Made by a program: the position numbers and the translations under genes
Notes under the pieces: generated by a model
What the model was told of the DNA's origin: nothing
The model's database searches: none
What the model saw: the letters and a program-made list of their open reading frames with translations, nothing else
Shown: positions 1 through 6,537 of the stretch, one piece after another
Layout of the letters: each line of letters opens with the position of its first letter
Numbering within the stretch: the first letter of the stretch is position 1
Origin: Schlegelella_A sp036496385
GTDB taxonomy: Bacteria; Pseudomonadota; Gammaproteobacteria; Burkholderiales; Burkholderiaceae_C
NCBI GenBank assembly: GCA_036496385.1
Contig: DASXLD010000026.1
Span: 1-7,629 of the forward strand
Direction of reading: 5' to 3'
Length of the DNA: 7,629 bases

Positions 1-284
1 CGCTCGTAGCACTCGACGCCCTTGTCGGTCGCGTAGCCGGTCTCGCATTCCTCGAAGCTGACCTTCACGCCGTTGATGCCGCCCCGGGCATTGACGAGCT
101 TCAGGTAGTCGACGTAGCCATCGGCGAACGGCACGCCGTTCGGCGCGTAGGCCCCCGTGCGGTAGACGAGCACCGGGAAGAACTGCTCCTTCTCGGATTG
201 CGCGCCGGCCGATGCCGGGGCGAGTGCAGCGGCGGCTGCCGCGGTGGCGAGGGCCGCCGCCAGGGTCAGGTTTCGCAAGGTCAT
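1..284 (-). CDS. livK: LivK-type periplasmic substrate-binding protein of a branched-chain amino acid/organic acid ABC transporter, 3' end cut by window
   Basis: The first 94 residues are visible and the frame runs open off the left edge. The product should be the secreted ligand-capturing component of the Liv-type ABC importer encoded just upstream. Residues 1-27 form a classical Sec signal: an Arg at position 4, an Ala/Leu-rich hydrophobic core and an A-x-A site (A25-G26-A27) before Q28. The mature part begins QFFPVLVYRTGAYAPNG and goes on with GYVDYLKLVNARGGING, the start of lobe 1 in periplasmic-binding type I proteins. Cys79 and Cys91 are spaced as in this subfamily and could form a disulfide. 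The ATG at 284 is chosen over an in-frame ATG at 296 because GGAGG lies 5 nt upstream of it. The gene follows livM after 72 nt. The usual LivK partner is a branched amino acid, but relatives next to acyl-CoA ligases often bind other carboxylates or amides, so the ligand is unknown. Confidence 0.93.
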   Translation of the reverse strand, partial: MTLRNLTLAAALATAAAAAALAPASAGAQSEKEQFFPVLVYRTGAYAPNGVPFADGYVDYLKLVNARGGINGVKVSFEECETGYATDKGVECYE

Positions 285-289
285 GTCTG

Positions 290-294
290 CCTCC
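290..294 (-). promoter_or_regulatory. Ribosome binding site of the substrate-binding protein gene
   Basis: The minus strand reads GGAGG, 5 nt before the ATG at 284. It is the best Shine-Dalgarno match in the window and decides between the two in-frame ATGs at 284 and 296. A strong site fits the need for more binding protein than permease in such importers (inference). Confidence 0.8.
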
Positions 295-356
295 ATGGGT
301 GGTGTGAGTGCACTGTCGGTTTCAGCGCTGGTTGGAATCGAATGGCCGTCTTCGGT

Positions 357-1421
357 TCAGTGCGGGAATGGCCACAGCCGCAGCTTCTCCTTGCCGATCG
401 ACCATAGGCGGGCGAGGCCGTGCGGCTCGACGATCAGGAACAAGACGATGAGCGAACCGAAGATCATCGACGTCAGGTGCGAAGCGAGCGCTGTGTCGAT
501 CGGAACGTCGAACCACACCGGAACGTTGTCGAGGATGATCGGCAGAGCGACGATGAACGCGGCCCCGAAGAAGCTGCCCATGATCGAGCCGAGGCCGCCG
601 ATGATGATCATGAAGAGAAGCTGGAACGAGCGGTCGATGTTGAATGCCGCCGGCTCCCACGAGCCGAGGTGGACGAAGCCCCAGAGCCCTCCGGCGACGC
701 CGACGATGAAGCTCGAGACCGCGAACGCCGTCAGCTTGGCGTAGACCGGCCGGATGCCGATCACCTCGGCGGCGACGTCCATGTCGCGGATCGCCATCCA
801 CTCGCGTCCGATGTGGCCGCGGACGATGTTCTTCGCGAGCATCGCGAAGGCGGCGAGAAAGGCGAGGCAGAAAAGGTATTTCTGTGCCGGCGTCTCGATG
901 GCGAAGCCGAGCACCTGCAGGCCGGCGACGCTCACCGAGCCGGACGACGAGTCGTTGGTCAGCCACTTGATGCGCAGGAACGCCCAGTCGAGGAAGAACT
1001 GCGCTGCCAGCGTCGCGACGGCGAGGTAGAGGCCACGGATGCGCAGGCTCGGGATGCCGAACAGCACGCCGACCAGCGTCGCGAAGACGCCGCCGAGCAG
1101 CAGGGCAACGATCAGCGGCATTCCCGGGACGCGGACGATCAGGTTGTAGGCCGCATAGGCGCCGACCGCCATGAAGCCGCCGGTGCCGAGCGAGATCTGG
1201 CCGCAGTAGCCGACCAGGATGTTGAGTCCGAGCGCGGCGAGCGAGAGGATGAGGAAGGGGATCAGGACGGCGCGCAGCAGGTACTCCGACGCCAGCCACG
1301 GCACGGCGACCGCGGCCAGCGCGAGCAGCACCGCGACGGCGATCCGGTCCTGCAGGATCGGGAAGACCTGCTGGTCGCTGCGGTAGCTCGTCTTGAATTG
1401 GCCGTTCTCGCGATAGAGCAT
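357..1421 (-). CDS. livM: LivM-type inner-membrane permease of an ABC importer
   Basis: This 354-residue protein is one of two permease subunits of the Liv-type importer and should pair with LivH to form the membrane channel. It has the length and hydrophobic pattern of LivM. A soluble N-terminal tail (about 1-25) is followed by a series of membrane segments starting near residues 28-45 and 51-71. Conserved family blocks are visible: GLNILVGYCGQISLGTGGF (65-83), the cytoplasmic coupling loop around GREWMAIRDMDVAAEVIGI (205-223) that should dock onto an ATPase subunit, and IIIGGLGSIMGSFFGA (272-287). The C-terminus carries EPHGLARLW, a variant of the usual LivM ending. The ATG at 1421 has AGGA 7 nt upstream. 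The gene starts 13 nt after livH, as expected for one transcript. The transported compound cannot be read from the permease; the neighbouring ligase and mutase suggest a carboxylic acid. Confidence 0.95.
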   Translation of the reverse strand: MLYRENGQFKTSYRSDQQVFPILQDRIAVAVLLALAAVAVPWLASEYLLRAVLIPFLILSLAALGLNILVGYCGQISLGTGGFMAVGAYAAYNLIVRVPGMPLIVALLLGGVFATLVGVLFGIPSLRIRGLYLAVATLAAQFFLDWAFLRIKWLTNDSSSGSVSVAGLQVLGFAIETPAQKYLFCLAFLAAFAMLAKNIVRGHIGREWMAIRDMDVAAEVIGIRPVYAKLTAFAVSSFIVGVAGGLWGFVHLGSWEPAAFNIDRSFQLLFMIIIGGLGSIMGSFFGAAFIVALPIILDNVPVWFDVPIDTALASHLTSMIFGSLIVLFLIVEPHGLARLWSIGKEKLRLWPFPH

Positions 1422-1428
1422 GGCGCGG

Positions 1429-1432
1429 TCCT
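1429..1432 (-). promoter_or_regulatory. Ribosome binding site of livM
   Basis: The minus strand reads AGGA in the 13-nt gap between livH and livM, with a 7-nt spacer to the ATG at 1421. It supports that ATG as the start. Confidence 0.65.
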
Positions 1433-1434
1433 GC

Positions 1435-2364
1435 TCAGACGCGGTCGATGATCTTCTCGCCGAACAGGCCCTGCGGCCGGATCAGCAGGAAGGCGAGGGC
1501 GAGGACGTAGGCGAACCAGATCTCGATGCCGCCGCCGAACATCGGCCCGATGTAGATCTCCGAGAGCTTCTCGCCGACGCCGATGATCAGGCCGCCGATG
1601 ATCGCGCCGGGCACCGACGTCAGGCCGCCGAGGATGACGACCGGCAATGCCTTCAGCGCGACCAGCGAGAGTGAGAACTGGACGCCGAGCTTGGAGCCCC
1701 AGATGACGCCGGCGACGAGCGCGACGAAGCCGGCGACGCTCCAGACGACGATCCAGATCCGGCCGAGCGGGATGCCGATCGACTGCGCTGCCTGGTGGTC
1801 GTCGGCGACGGCGCGCAGGGCGCGGCCGGTCGAGGTCTTCTGGAAGAAGAGCGAGAGCACGGCGACGAGCGCGGCGGCGATGAGCGCGGCGTAGAGGTCC
1901 TCCAGGCTGATCAGCAGGCCGCCGGGGAAGACGCCGTCGAGGATGAACGTCGGGTCCTTCGGCATGCCGACGTCGAGCTTGTAGATGTCGTTGCCGAACA
2001 CCGCCTGGCCGAAGCCCTCGAGGAAATACGAGATGCCGAGCGTCGCCATGAGCAGCGTGATGCCCTCCTGGTTGACGAGCTTGCCGAGGACGAGGCGCTC
2101 GACGATCCAGGCGAGCGCGACCATGATCGCCATCGCGACCAAGAACGCGAGGACGTTGACGAGCCACTTCGACTCGAGCCCCGACCGCGCGGCGATCCAT
2201 TCGGCGAAGCGCGCCATCGCAAGCGCCGCGAACAGCACCATCGTGCCCTGCGCGAAGTTGAACACTCCCGAAGCCTTGAAGATCAGCACGAAGCCGAGCG
2301 CGACGAGCGAATAGAGCATGCCGACCATCAGGCCGCCGATCAGGGTTTCGAGGAAAAAGCCCAT
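1435..2364 (-). CDS. livH: LivH-type inner-membrane permease of an ABC importer
   Basis: This 309-residue membrane protein is the second permease of the Liv-type importer. Its length is normal for LivH. It opens with the usual N-terminal block of the family, LIGGLMVGMLYSLVALGF (8-25), followed by FNFAQGTMVLFAA (35-47). The cytoplasmic coupling loop lies at STGRALRAVADDHQAAQSIGI split over 178-198, where the EAA-like helix contacts an ATPase. VILGGLTSVPGAIIGGL (243-259) and the C-terminal RPQGLFGE (296-303) are family signatures. The gene begins 6 nt after the livG stop and ends 13 nt before livM, so it is in the middle of the operon. No strong Shine-Dalgarno is seen before the ATG at 2364, which suggests translation coupled to livG. 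The function in the complex is clear; the substrate is not. Confidence 0.95.
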   Translation of the reverse strand: MGFFLETLIGGLMVGMLYSLVALGFVLIFKASGVFNFAQGTMVLFAALAMARFAEWIAARSGLESKWLVNVLAFLVAMAIMVALAWIVERLVLGKLVNQEGITLLMATLGISYFLEGFGQAVFGNDIYKLDVGMPKDPTFILDGVFPGGLLISLEDLYAALIAAALVAVLSLFFQKTSTGRALRAVADDHQAAQSIGIPLGRIWIVVWSVAGFVALVAGVIWGSKLGVQFSLSLVALKALPVVILGGLTSVPGAIIGGLIIGVGEKLSEIYIGPMFGGGIEIWFAYVLALAFLLIRPQGLFGEKIIDRV

Positions 2365-2370
2365 CGCCGC

Positions 2371-3156
2371 TCAGTGCGCCGTGCCCAGGTAGGCCGCGAT
2401 GACCTCGGGATTCGAGCGCACGTCCTGCGGGGCGCCGTCGCCGATCTTCTTGCCGTAGTCGAGGACGACGACGCGGTCGCTGATGTCCATGACGACGCCC
2501 ATGTCGTGCTCGATGAGCACGATCGTGGTCCGGAACTCGTCGTTGACGTCGAGGATGAAGCGGCTCATGTCCTGCTTTTCCTCGACGTTCATCCCCGCCA
2601 TCGGCTCGTCGAGCAGCAGCACCTGCGGCTCCATCGCCAGCGCGCGGCCGAGGTCGACGCGCTTCTGCAGCCCGTACGGCAGCCGCCCGACCGGAGTCTT
2701 GCGATGGGCCTGGATCCCGAGGAAATCGATGATCCCTTCGACGACCATGCGCTGCGCGGTTTCCTCGCGCTCGGCGGCGCCCCAGCGCAGCGCCTGCTGG
2801 AACAGGTTGGTTCGCATCTTCAGGTTGCGCCCGGACATGATGTTGTCGAGCACGCTCATGCCCTTGAACAGCGCGAGGTTCTGGAACGTCCGCGCGACGC
2901 CCATCTCGGCGACCTGGCGCGGCTTCATGTGCGTGAACGTGCGGCCGTGGAAGTGGATCGAGCCTTGCTGCGGCTGATAGACGCCGTTGATGCAGTTGAG
3001 CATCGAGCTCTTGCCGGCGCCGTTCGGGCCGATGATGGCGCGGATCTCGTGCTCGCGAACGTCGAACGTGACATCGGTCAGCGCCTTGACGCCGCCAAAG
3101 CGCAGGCTGATGTTGCGGACGTCGAGGATGACGTCGCCCGCCAAGCGCGCCGCCAT
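2371..3156 (-). CDS. livG: LivG-type ATP-binding subunit of an ABC importer
   Basis: This 261-residue cytoplasmic ATPase should power the LivH/LivM channel, normally together with a LivF ATPase that is not in this window. All nucleotide-binding elements are visible: Walker A GPNGAGKS (43-50), Q-loop Gln92 in ARTFQNLALF, an ABC signature LPYGLQKRV (159-167) that departs slightly from the usual LSYGQQRR, Walker B VLLLDEP (179-185, with D183 and catalytic E184), and the switch His217 in IEHDM. The LivG-specific C-terminal tail, ending in EVIAAYLGTAH, is intact, so it is assigned as LivG rather than the shorter LivF. The ATG at 3156 shares one base with the ligase stop (TGATG), which implies translational coupling; a GTG one codon earlier is possible. 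Only the signature variation is slightly unusual, and it should still be active. Confidence 0.95.
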   Translation of the reverse strand: MAARLAGDVILDVRNISLRFGGVKALTDVTFDVREHEIRAIIGPNGAGKSSMLNCINGVYQPQQGSIHFHGRTFTHMKPRQVAEMGVARTFQNLALFKGMSVLDNIMSGRNLKMRTNLFQQALRWGAAEREETAQRMVVEGIIDFLGIQAHRKTPVGRLPYGLQKRVDLGRALAMEPQVLLLDEPMAGMNVEEKQDMSRFILDVNDEFRTTIVLIEHDMGVVMDISDRVVVLDYGKKIGDGAPQDVRSNPEVIAAYLGTAH

Positions 3157-5120
3157 CACGCGGCCCGTCGGGTGGCGGGGAACGTCTTCACGTCGATGAT
3201 CCTGAGCGTCGCCGCGACCTTGCCGACGCGCCCGTCCTCGAAGCGCACTTCGGTCTCGACGTACTGCTCGCTCTTGCCGGCATAGAGCGCGTCGACCAGC
3301 ACCTGGTAGCGCTCGGCGATGAAGCCGCGTCGGACCTTGCGCGTTCGCGTCAGCTCGCCGTCGTCGGCGTCGAGCTCCTTGTGCAGGACGAGGAAGCGGC
3401 TGATCTGGCTGCCGGCCAGGCGCTCGTCGGCGGCGAGGTCGGCGTTGACTTTCTCGACGCAATCGCGCACCAGCTCGAGCACCTCGGCCTTGCGCGCCAG
3501 GTCGGCGTAGCTGCCGTACGGGAGATTGCGCTTCTCGGCCCAGTTGCCGACCGCCTCGATGTCGATGTTGATGAACGCGCAGACCTTCTCGCGGCGATCG
3601 CCGAAAGCGACCGCCTCCTTGATGTAGGGGAAGAACTTGAGCTTGTTCTCGAGGTACTTGGGTGCAAACAGGGCGCCGTCGTTGCCACCACCGGCGATCC
3701 GGCCGACGTCCTTGGCGCGATCGATGATCTTGAGATGCCCGCCGGCATCGAGGAAGCCGGCGTCGCCGGTGCGGTACCAGCCGTCGGCACCGAGCACCTC
3801 GGCGGTCGCCGCCGGGTCCTTGTAGTACTCCTTCAGCAGCCCGGGCGAGCGGACGAGCACCTCGCCGGCTTCGCTGACCTTGATCTCGACGCCTTCGATC
3901 GGCACGCCGACGGTGTCGTTCCTCGCCTCGTGGTCGGGCTGCAGGCAGACGAAGACGGCGGTCTCGGTCGAGCCGTAGAGCTGCTTCAGGTTGATGCCGA
4001 TCGAGCGGTAGAAGACGAACAGGTCGGGGCCGATCGCCTCGCCCGCGGTATAGGCGACGCGCACGCGCGAAAAGCCGAGCGTGTTGCGCAGCGGTGCATA
4101 GACGAGCGCATTGCCGATCGCCCAGCCGATGCGGTCGAGCAAAGCGAGCGGCTTGCCGTCCATGCGCGCCGGCCCGACCCGCCGTGCCAGCGCCATGCAG
4201 CGGTCGAACAGCCAGCGCTTCGGCCGCGACGCGTCTTCCATCCGGATCATGACGCTCGTCAGCAAGCCTTCGAAGACGCGCGGCGGCGCGAAGTAGTACG
4301 TCGGCCCGATCTCGCGCAGGTCGAGCATCACCGTGCTCGCCGATTCCGGGCAGTTGACGACGTAGCCGCAGGCGAGCCACTGCGCGTACGAGAAGATGTT
4401 CTGGCCGATCCAGGCCGGCGGCAGGTACGCGAGAACCTCGTCGCTGCCGGTCAGCTTGTCGAAGCGGGCGCCGGCGCGGGCGCGGTCGATCAGCGTGTCG
4501 TGGCTGTGGACGACGCCCTTCGCCCGGCCGGTCGTCCCGGAGGTGAAGAACATCGCCGCGACGTCGTGGGGCGATGCCTTGTCGATCTCGGCGCGGCAGA
4601 ACCCCGGGTGCGCCGCGGCGTACTTGCGGCCGACGGCGATGAGCGCCTCGAGCGGCGCCAGCCCCGGCTCGTCGTAGTGACGCAGGCCGCGGCCGTCGTC
4701 GAACCAGATGCGCGCCAGGCGTGGACATTGGCCGCGCACCTCGATCAGCTTGTCGACCTGCTCCTGGTCCTCGACGACGGCGAAGGCGACGTCGGCATTG
4801 GCGATCGGAAAGACGAATTCGGCGGCGGCCGCGTCCTGGTAGAGCGGCACCGGGATCGCGCCGAGGGCCTGGGCCGCAAGCATCGATGCATAGAGACGCG
4901 GCCGGTTCTCGCCGACGACGACGAGATGGTCGCCGCGCTTGAGCCCCGCCTCGGCGAGGCCGCCGGCGAGCGCCTCGACGAGCTCGGCGAGCGCACTCCA
5001 GCTGAGCGTCTGCCAGATGCCGAGCTCCTTCTCGCGCAGCGCCGGCGCGTCCGGCCGCGCTGCCGCGTGCTCGAGGAGGAGACGAGGAAAGGTGGTCTGC
5101 ACGGGCGGATCGGCGAGCAT
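3156..5120 (-). CDS. Long-chain-type AMP-forming acyl-CoA ligase linked to the Liv transporter
   Basis: This 654-residue ANL-family enzyme should activate a carboxylic acid to its CoA thioester through an acyl-adenylate, using ATP, in the cytoplasm. Motifs in order: phosphate-binding loop TSGTTGRAKG (193-202), YGSTET (382-387) at the adenylate site, GWYRTGD (447-453) with ribose-binding Asp453, hinge IIDRAKD (465-471), and a C-terminal ELTRTRKVRR (589-598) where Lys595 is the likely adenylation lysine. Size and the LFAPKYLENKLKFFP segment fit the long-chain ligase subfamily often found beside liv genes, not short acetyl- or aryl-CoA ligases. The ATG at 5120 is preferred because the protein then begins directly with the family N-terminus; a GTG at 5144 would add eight residues. 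Neither start has a good Shine-Dalgarno. The gene is coupled to livG by a one-base overlap. Four extra residues (A476-G479) seem inserted just after the hinge. The acyl substrate is unknown; the name does not mean it acts on long chains. Confidence 0.93.
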   Translation of the reverse strand: MLADPPVQTTFPRLLLEHAAARPDAPALREKELGIWQTLSWSALAELVEALAGGLAEAGLKRGDHLVVVGENRPRLYASMLAAQALGAIPVPLYQDAAAAEFVFPIANADVAFAVVEDQEQVDKLIEVRGQCPRLARIWFDDGRGLRHYDEPGLAPLEALIAVGRKYAAAHPGFCRAEIDKASPHDVAAMFFTSGTTGRAKGVVHSHDTLIDRARAGARFDKLTGSDEVLAYLPPAWIGQNIFSYAQWLACGYVVNCPESASTVMLDLREIGPTYYFAPPRVFEGLLTSVMIRMEDASRPKRWLFDRCMALARRVGPARMDGKPLALLDRIGWAIGNALVYAPLRNTLGFSRVRVAYTAGEAIGPDLFVFYRSIGINLKQLYGSTETAVFVCLQPDHEARNDTVGVPIEGVEIKVSEAGEVLVRSPGLLKEYYKDPAATAEVLGADGWYRTGDAGFLDAGGHLKIIDRAKDVGRIAGGGNDGALFAPKYLENKLKFFPYIKEAVAFGDRREKVCAFINIDIEAVGNWAEKRNLPYGSYADLARKAEVLELVRDCVEKVNADLAADERLAGSQISRFLVLHKELDADDGELTRTRKVRRGFIAERYQVLVDALYAGKSEQYVETEVRFEDGRVGKVAATLRIIDVKTFPATRRAA

Positions 5121-5259
5121 GGAAGCACCGCGCCAAGGCGGCACAGCGTGGTGCGCCGACTGTAGGAAAAAGCGCGCCGGCCACCCTCGGGGCTATCCCT
5201 GCCGCCCAGGCGCGGGAAGCCCCGACACCGACAGCCGGGAACCTGGCCTTCCGCCCGAC
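5121..5259. other. Intergenic gap between the thioesterase fusion and the ligase
   Basis: These 139 nt are the largest gap in the window and the only place where transcription is likely to be divided. No small frame with a ribosome site was found. It contains a possible terminator (5167-5214) and a small stem-loop (5137-5157: stems GGC+GCAC with one bulge, loop of 6) close to the ligase start. I looked for a promoter for the ligase and saw no convincing -35/-10 pair; TACAGT near 5164 is a poor -10 without a partner. Confidence 0.6.
5167..5214 (-). terminator. Possible weak intrinsic terminator after the GTPase-thioesterase gene
   Basis: On the minus strand CGCGCC (5214-5209) can pair with GGCGCG (5178-5173), followed after one C by TTTTT (5171-5167). 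The loop of about 30 nt can itself fold partly (GGGC with GCCC). A run of five T is rare in DNA this rich in GC, which is why I record it. The stem is only 6 bp and the loop long, so it may merely weaken read-through from the mutase genes into the ligase and liv genes. Confidence 0.3.
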
Positions 5260-6537
5260 TCAGCCTTTGATGTAGACCGTTCCGGTAAAGCTCGAGATGG
5301 CGGTCTCGCCGGCCGCGTCCTCGCGGACGACGTCGATCCGGTAGACGCCGATCCTGCGGTTGCGATGCACCTCGACCGCGCGGGCGACGAGCCGGTCGCC
5401 GGCGGCGACCGCAGCCTGGTAGGTGATGTGTGCGTCGATGCCCGCCGCGACCGGGCCGTGCGAGTTCGACGCCAGCCCGAACGCCGAGTCGGCGAGGGCG
5501 AAGATCGCGCCGCCGTGGCAGCCGCCGTTGAAGTTGAGGTGGCGCGCGTCGACCGTCATCTCGACTTCGGCGCGACCGGGGCCGCCCGAGCGCACGGCGA
5601 TGCCGAGCAGCGCGCACAGGCCGTCGCGCGCGGCGAGCGCGGCGATCCGCTCGCGCCAGCCGTCGGCGTCGTTCGCGGCCGGCATGCGGGCGGCCGCGAT
5701 CGCGGCCGGCGTCGTCGCCCGTGGCGGCGGCCCGCTGCGCTTCCTCCCTCCGGTTCCGGCGGCGGCGCGGTGCGCGTCGAGCGCAGTGCCGAGCTCGTCG
5801 AGTCCGGTCTTCGCCAGCGCGCTGACGACGACGACGCTTGGCTGCCACTTGCCCGTTGACGCGCGTCGCAGCGTCAGCATCTCGCGCAGCTCGCGCGCCG
5901 TTTGCTCGGCAAGCGGCAGGTCGCCTTTGCTGACCGCGAGCACGTCCGCGATCTCGAGCAGGCCGGCCTTGATCGCCTGCACGTCGTCGCCGAGTCCGGG
6001 CGGGCAGACGACCACGCGGGTGTCGGCAAGCGCGACGATCGCCGTTTCCGACTGCCCCGTGCCGACGGTCTCGACGATGATGCGATCGAAGCCGCAGGCG
6101 TCGAAGCAGTCGACCGCGGCGCGCGCCGCGGGCGAGAGACCGCCGAGCTCGCCGCGGGCGGCGAACGAACGGATGAAGACCTTCTCGTTCGCCGCATGCG
6201 TGCCCATGCGAATGCGGTCGCCGAGGACCGCGCCGCCGCTGACCGGACTCGACGGGTCGATCGCGACGACCGCGATCGAACAGCCCTTGCCGAGCCAGGC
6301 GCCGAGCAGCGCCTCGACCAGCGTCGACTTGCCGCTGCCGGGAACTCCGGTGATGCCGACCACCCACGCCCGGCCGGCGCGCTCGCCGAGCTGCGCCGCC
6401 GCGGCGCGCGCGCCCGGGGCGTCGTCGTCGATCAGCGTGAGCAGCCGGGCGAGCGCGCCGCGGTCGCCGGCGGCGGCGCGCTCGGCCAGGGCCGTCACCG
6501 ACGGCGGCGAAGCGGTCGGCACCGGGGTCGCCGTCAC
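5260..6537 (-). CDS. meaB: Fusion of a MeaB/ArgK-type acyl-CoA mutase chaperone GTPase with a PaaI-like hotdog thioesterase
   Basis: This 425-residue protein has two domains. Residues about 15-255 match MeaB/ArgK G-proteins, which load and protect adenosylcobalamin mutases: family start ALAERAAAGDRGALARLL (16-33), P-loop GITGVPGSGKST (61-72), DPSSP...GGAVLGDRIRM (94-111), switch ETVGTGQSE (156-164), PGLGDDVQAIKAG (180-192), base-recognition SKGD (203-206, normally NKxD) and SA (239-240). A Gly/Pro/Ala-rich linker (about 258-290) replaces the usual C-terminal dimerisation segment. Residues about 292-425 match PaaI thioesterase: LNFNGGCHGGAIFALADSAF (334-353), with Asn337 and His341 and with Asp350 at the position of catalytic Asp61 of E. 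coli PaaI. GTG at 6537 is chosen because GTGA overlaps the mutase TGA stop by 4 nt and the protein begins just before the family N-terminus. No Shine-Dalgarno is evident, so coupling to the mutase is likely. MeaB proteins normally have about 330 residues and no thioesterase. Domain assignments are strong; the joint function is inference. Confidence 0.93.
   Translation of the reverse strand: MTATPVPTASPPSVTALAERAAAGDRGALARLLTLIDDDAPGARAAAAQLGERAGRAWVVGITGVPGSGKSTLVEALLGAWLGKGCSIAVVAIDPSSPVSGGAVLGDRIRMGTHAANEKVFIRSFAARGELGGLSPAARAAVDCFDACGFDRIIVETVGTGQSETAIVALADTRVVVCPPGLGDDVQAIKAGLLEIADVLAVSKGDLPLAEQTARELREMLTLRRASTGKWQPSVVVVSALAKTGLDELGTALDAHRAAAGTGGRKRSGPPPRATTPAAIAAARMPAANDADGWRERIAALAARDGLCALLGIAVRSGGPGRAEVEMTVDARHLNFNGGCHGGAIFALADSAFGLASNSHGPVAAGIDAHITYQAAVAAGDRLVARAVEVHRNRRIGVYRIDVVREDAAGETAISSFTGTVYIKG
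5691..5708. repeat. Perfect 18-bp palindrome in the interdomain linker
   Basis: The 18 bases CGGCCGCGATCGCGGCCG equal their own reverse complement, centred between 5699 and 5700. They lie in the Ala-rich linker (about residues 277-283) between the GTPase and hotdog domains. Palindromes of this size are only mildly unexpected in such GC-rich coding sequence, so no function is claimed. Confidence 0.85.

Noticed and set aside
285..356. Two 8-bp palindromes (AGTGCACT at 307-314 and CAGCGCTG at 323-330) between livM and the binding-protein gene as operators
   Set aside because: They are short, unrelated to each other, and expected by chance in this composition; no promoter elements accompany them.
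1795..3285. A 496-codon open frame on the plus strand, opposite livH, livG and the ligase end
   Set aside because: It crosses three well-supported genes and translates to low-complexity Arg/Asp/Glu/His-rich sequence of the type expected from the complement of GC-rich code.
3381..5165. A 594-codon open frame on the plus strand, opposite the acyl-CoA ligase
   Set aside because: Its composition is Asp/Glu/Arg/Ala/Val-rich with no recognisable motif, and it is antisense to a gene with all its catalytic motifs. It is a by-product of extreme third-position GC.
5683..5685. Internal ATG (Met285 of the fusion) as a separate start for a free thioesterase
   Set aside because: No Shine-Dalgarno lies before it and the upstream frame is unbroken, so a separate gene is not supported, although a minor internal product cannot be excluded.
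4745..6367. A 540-codon minus-strand frame crossing from the GTPase gene into the ligase
   Set aside because: Its translation is Arg-rich and without motifs, and it is out of frame with two genes whose own frames carry full catalytic motifs.
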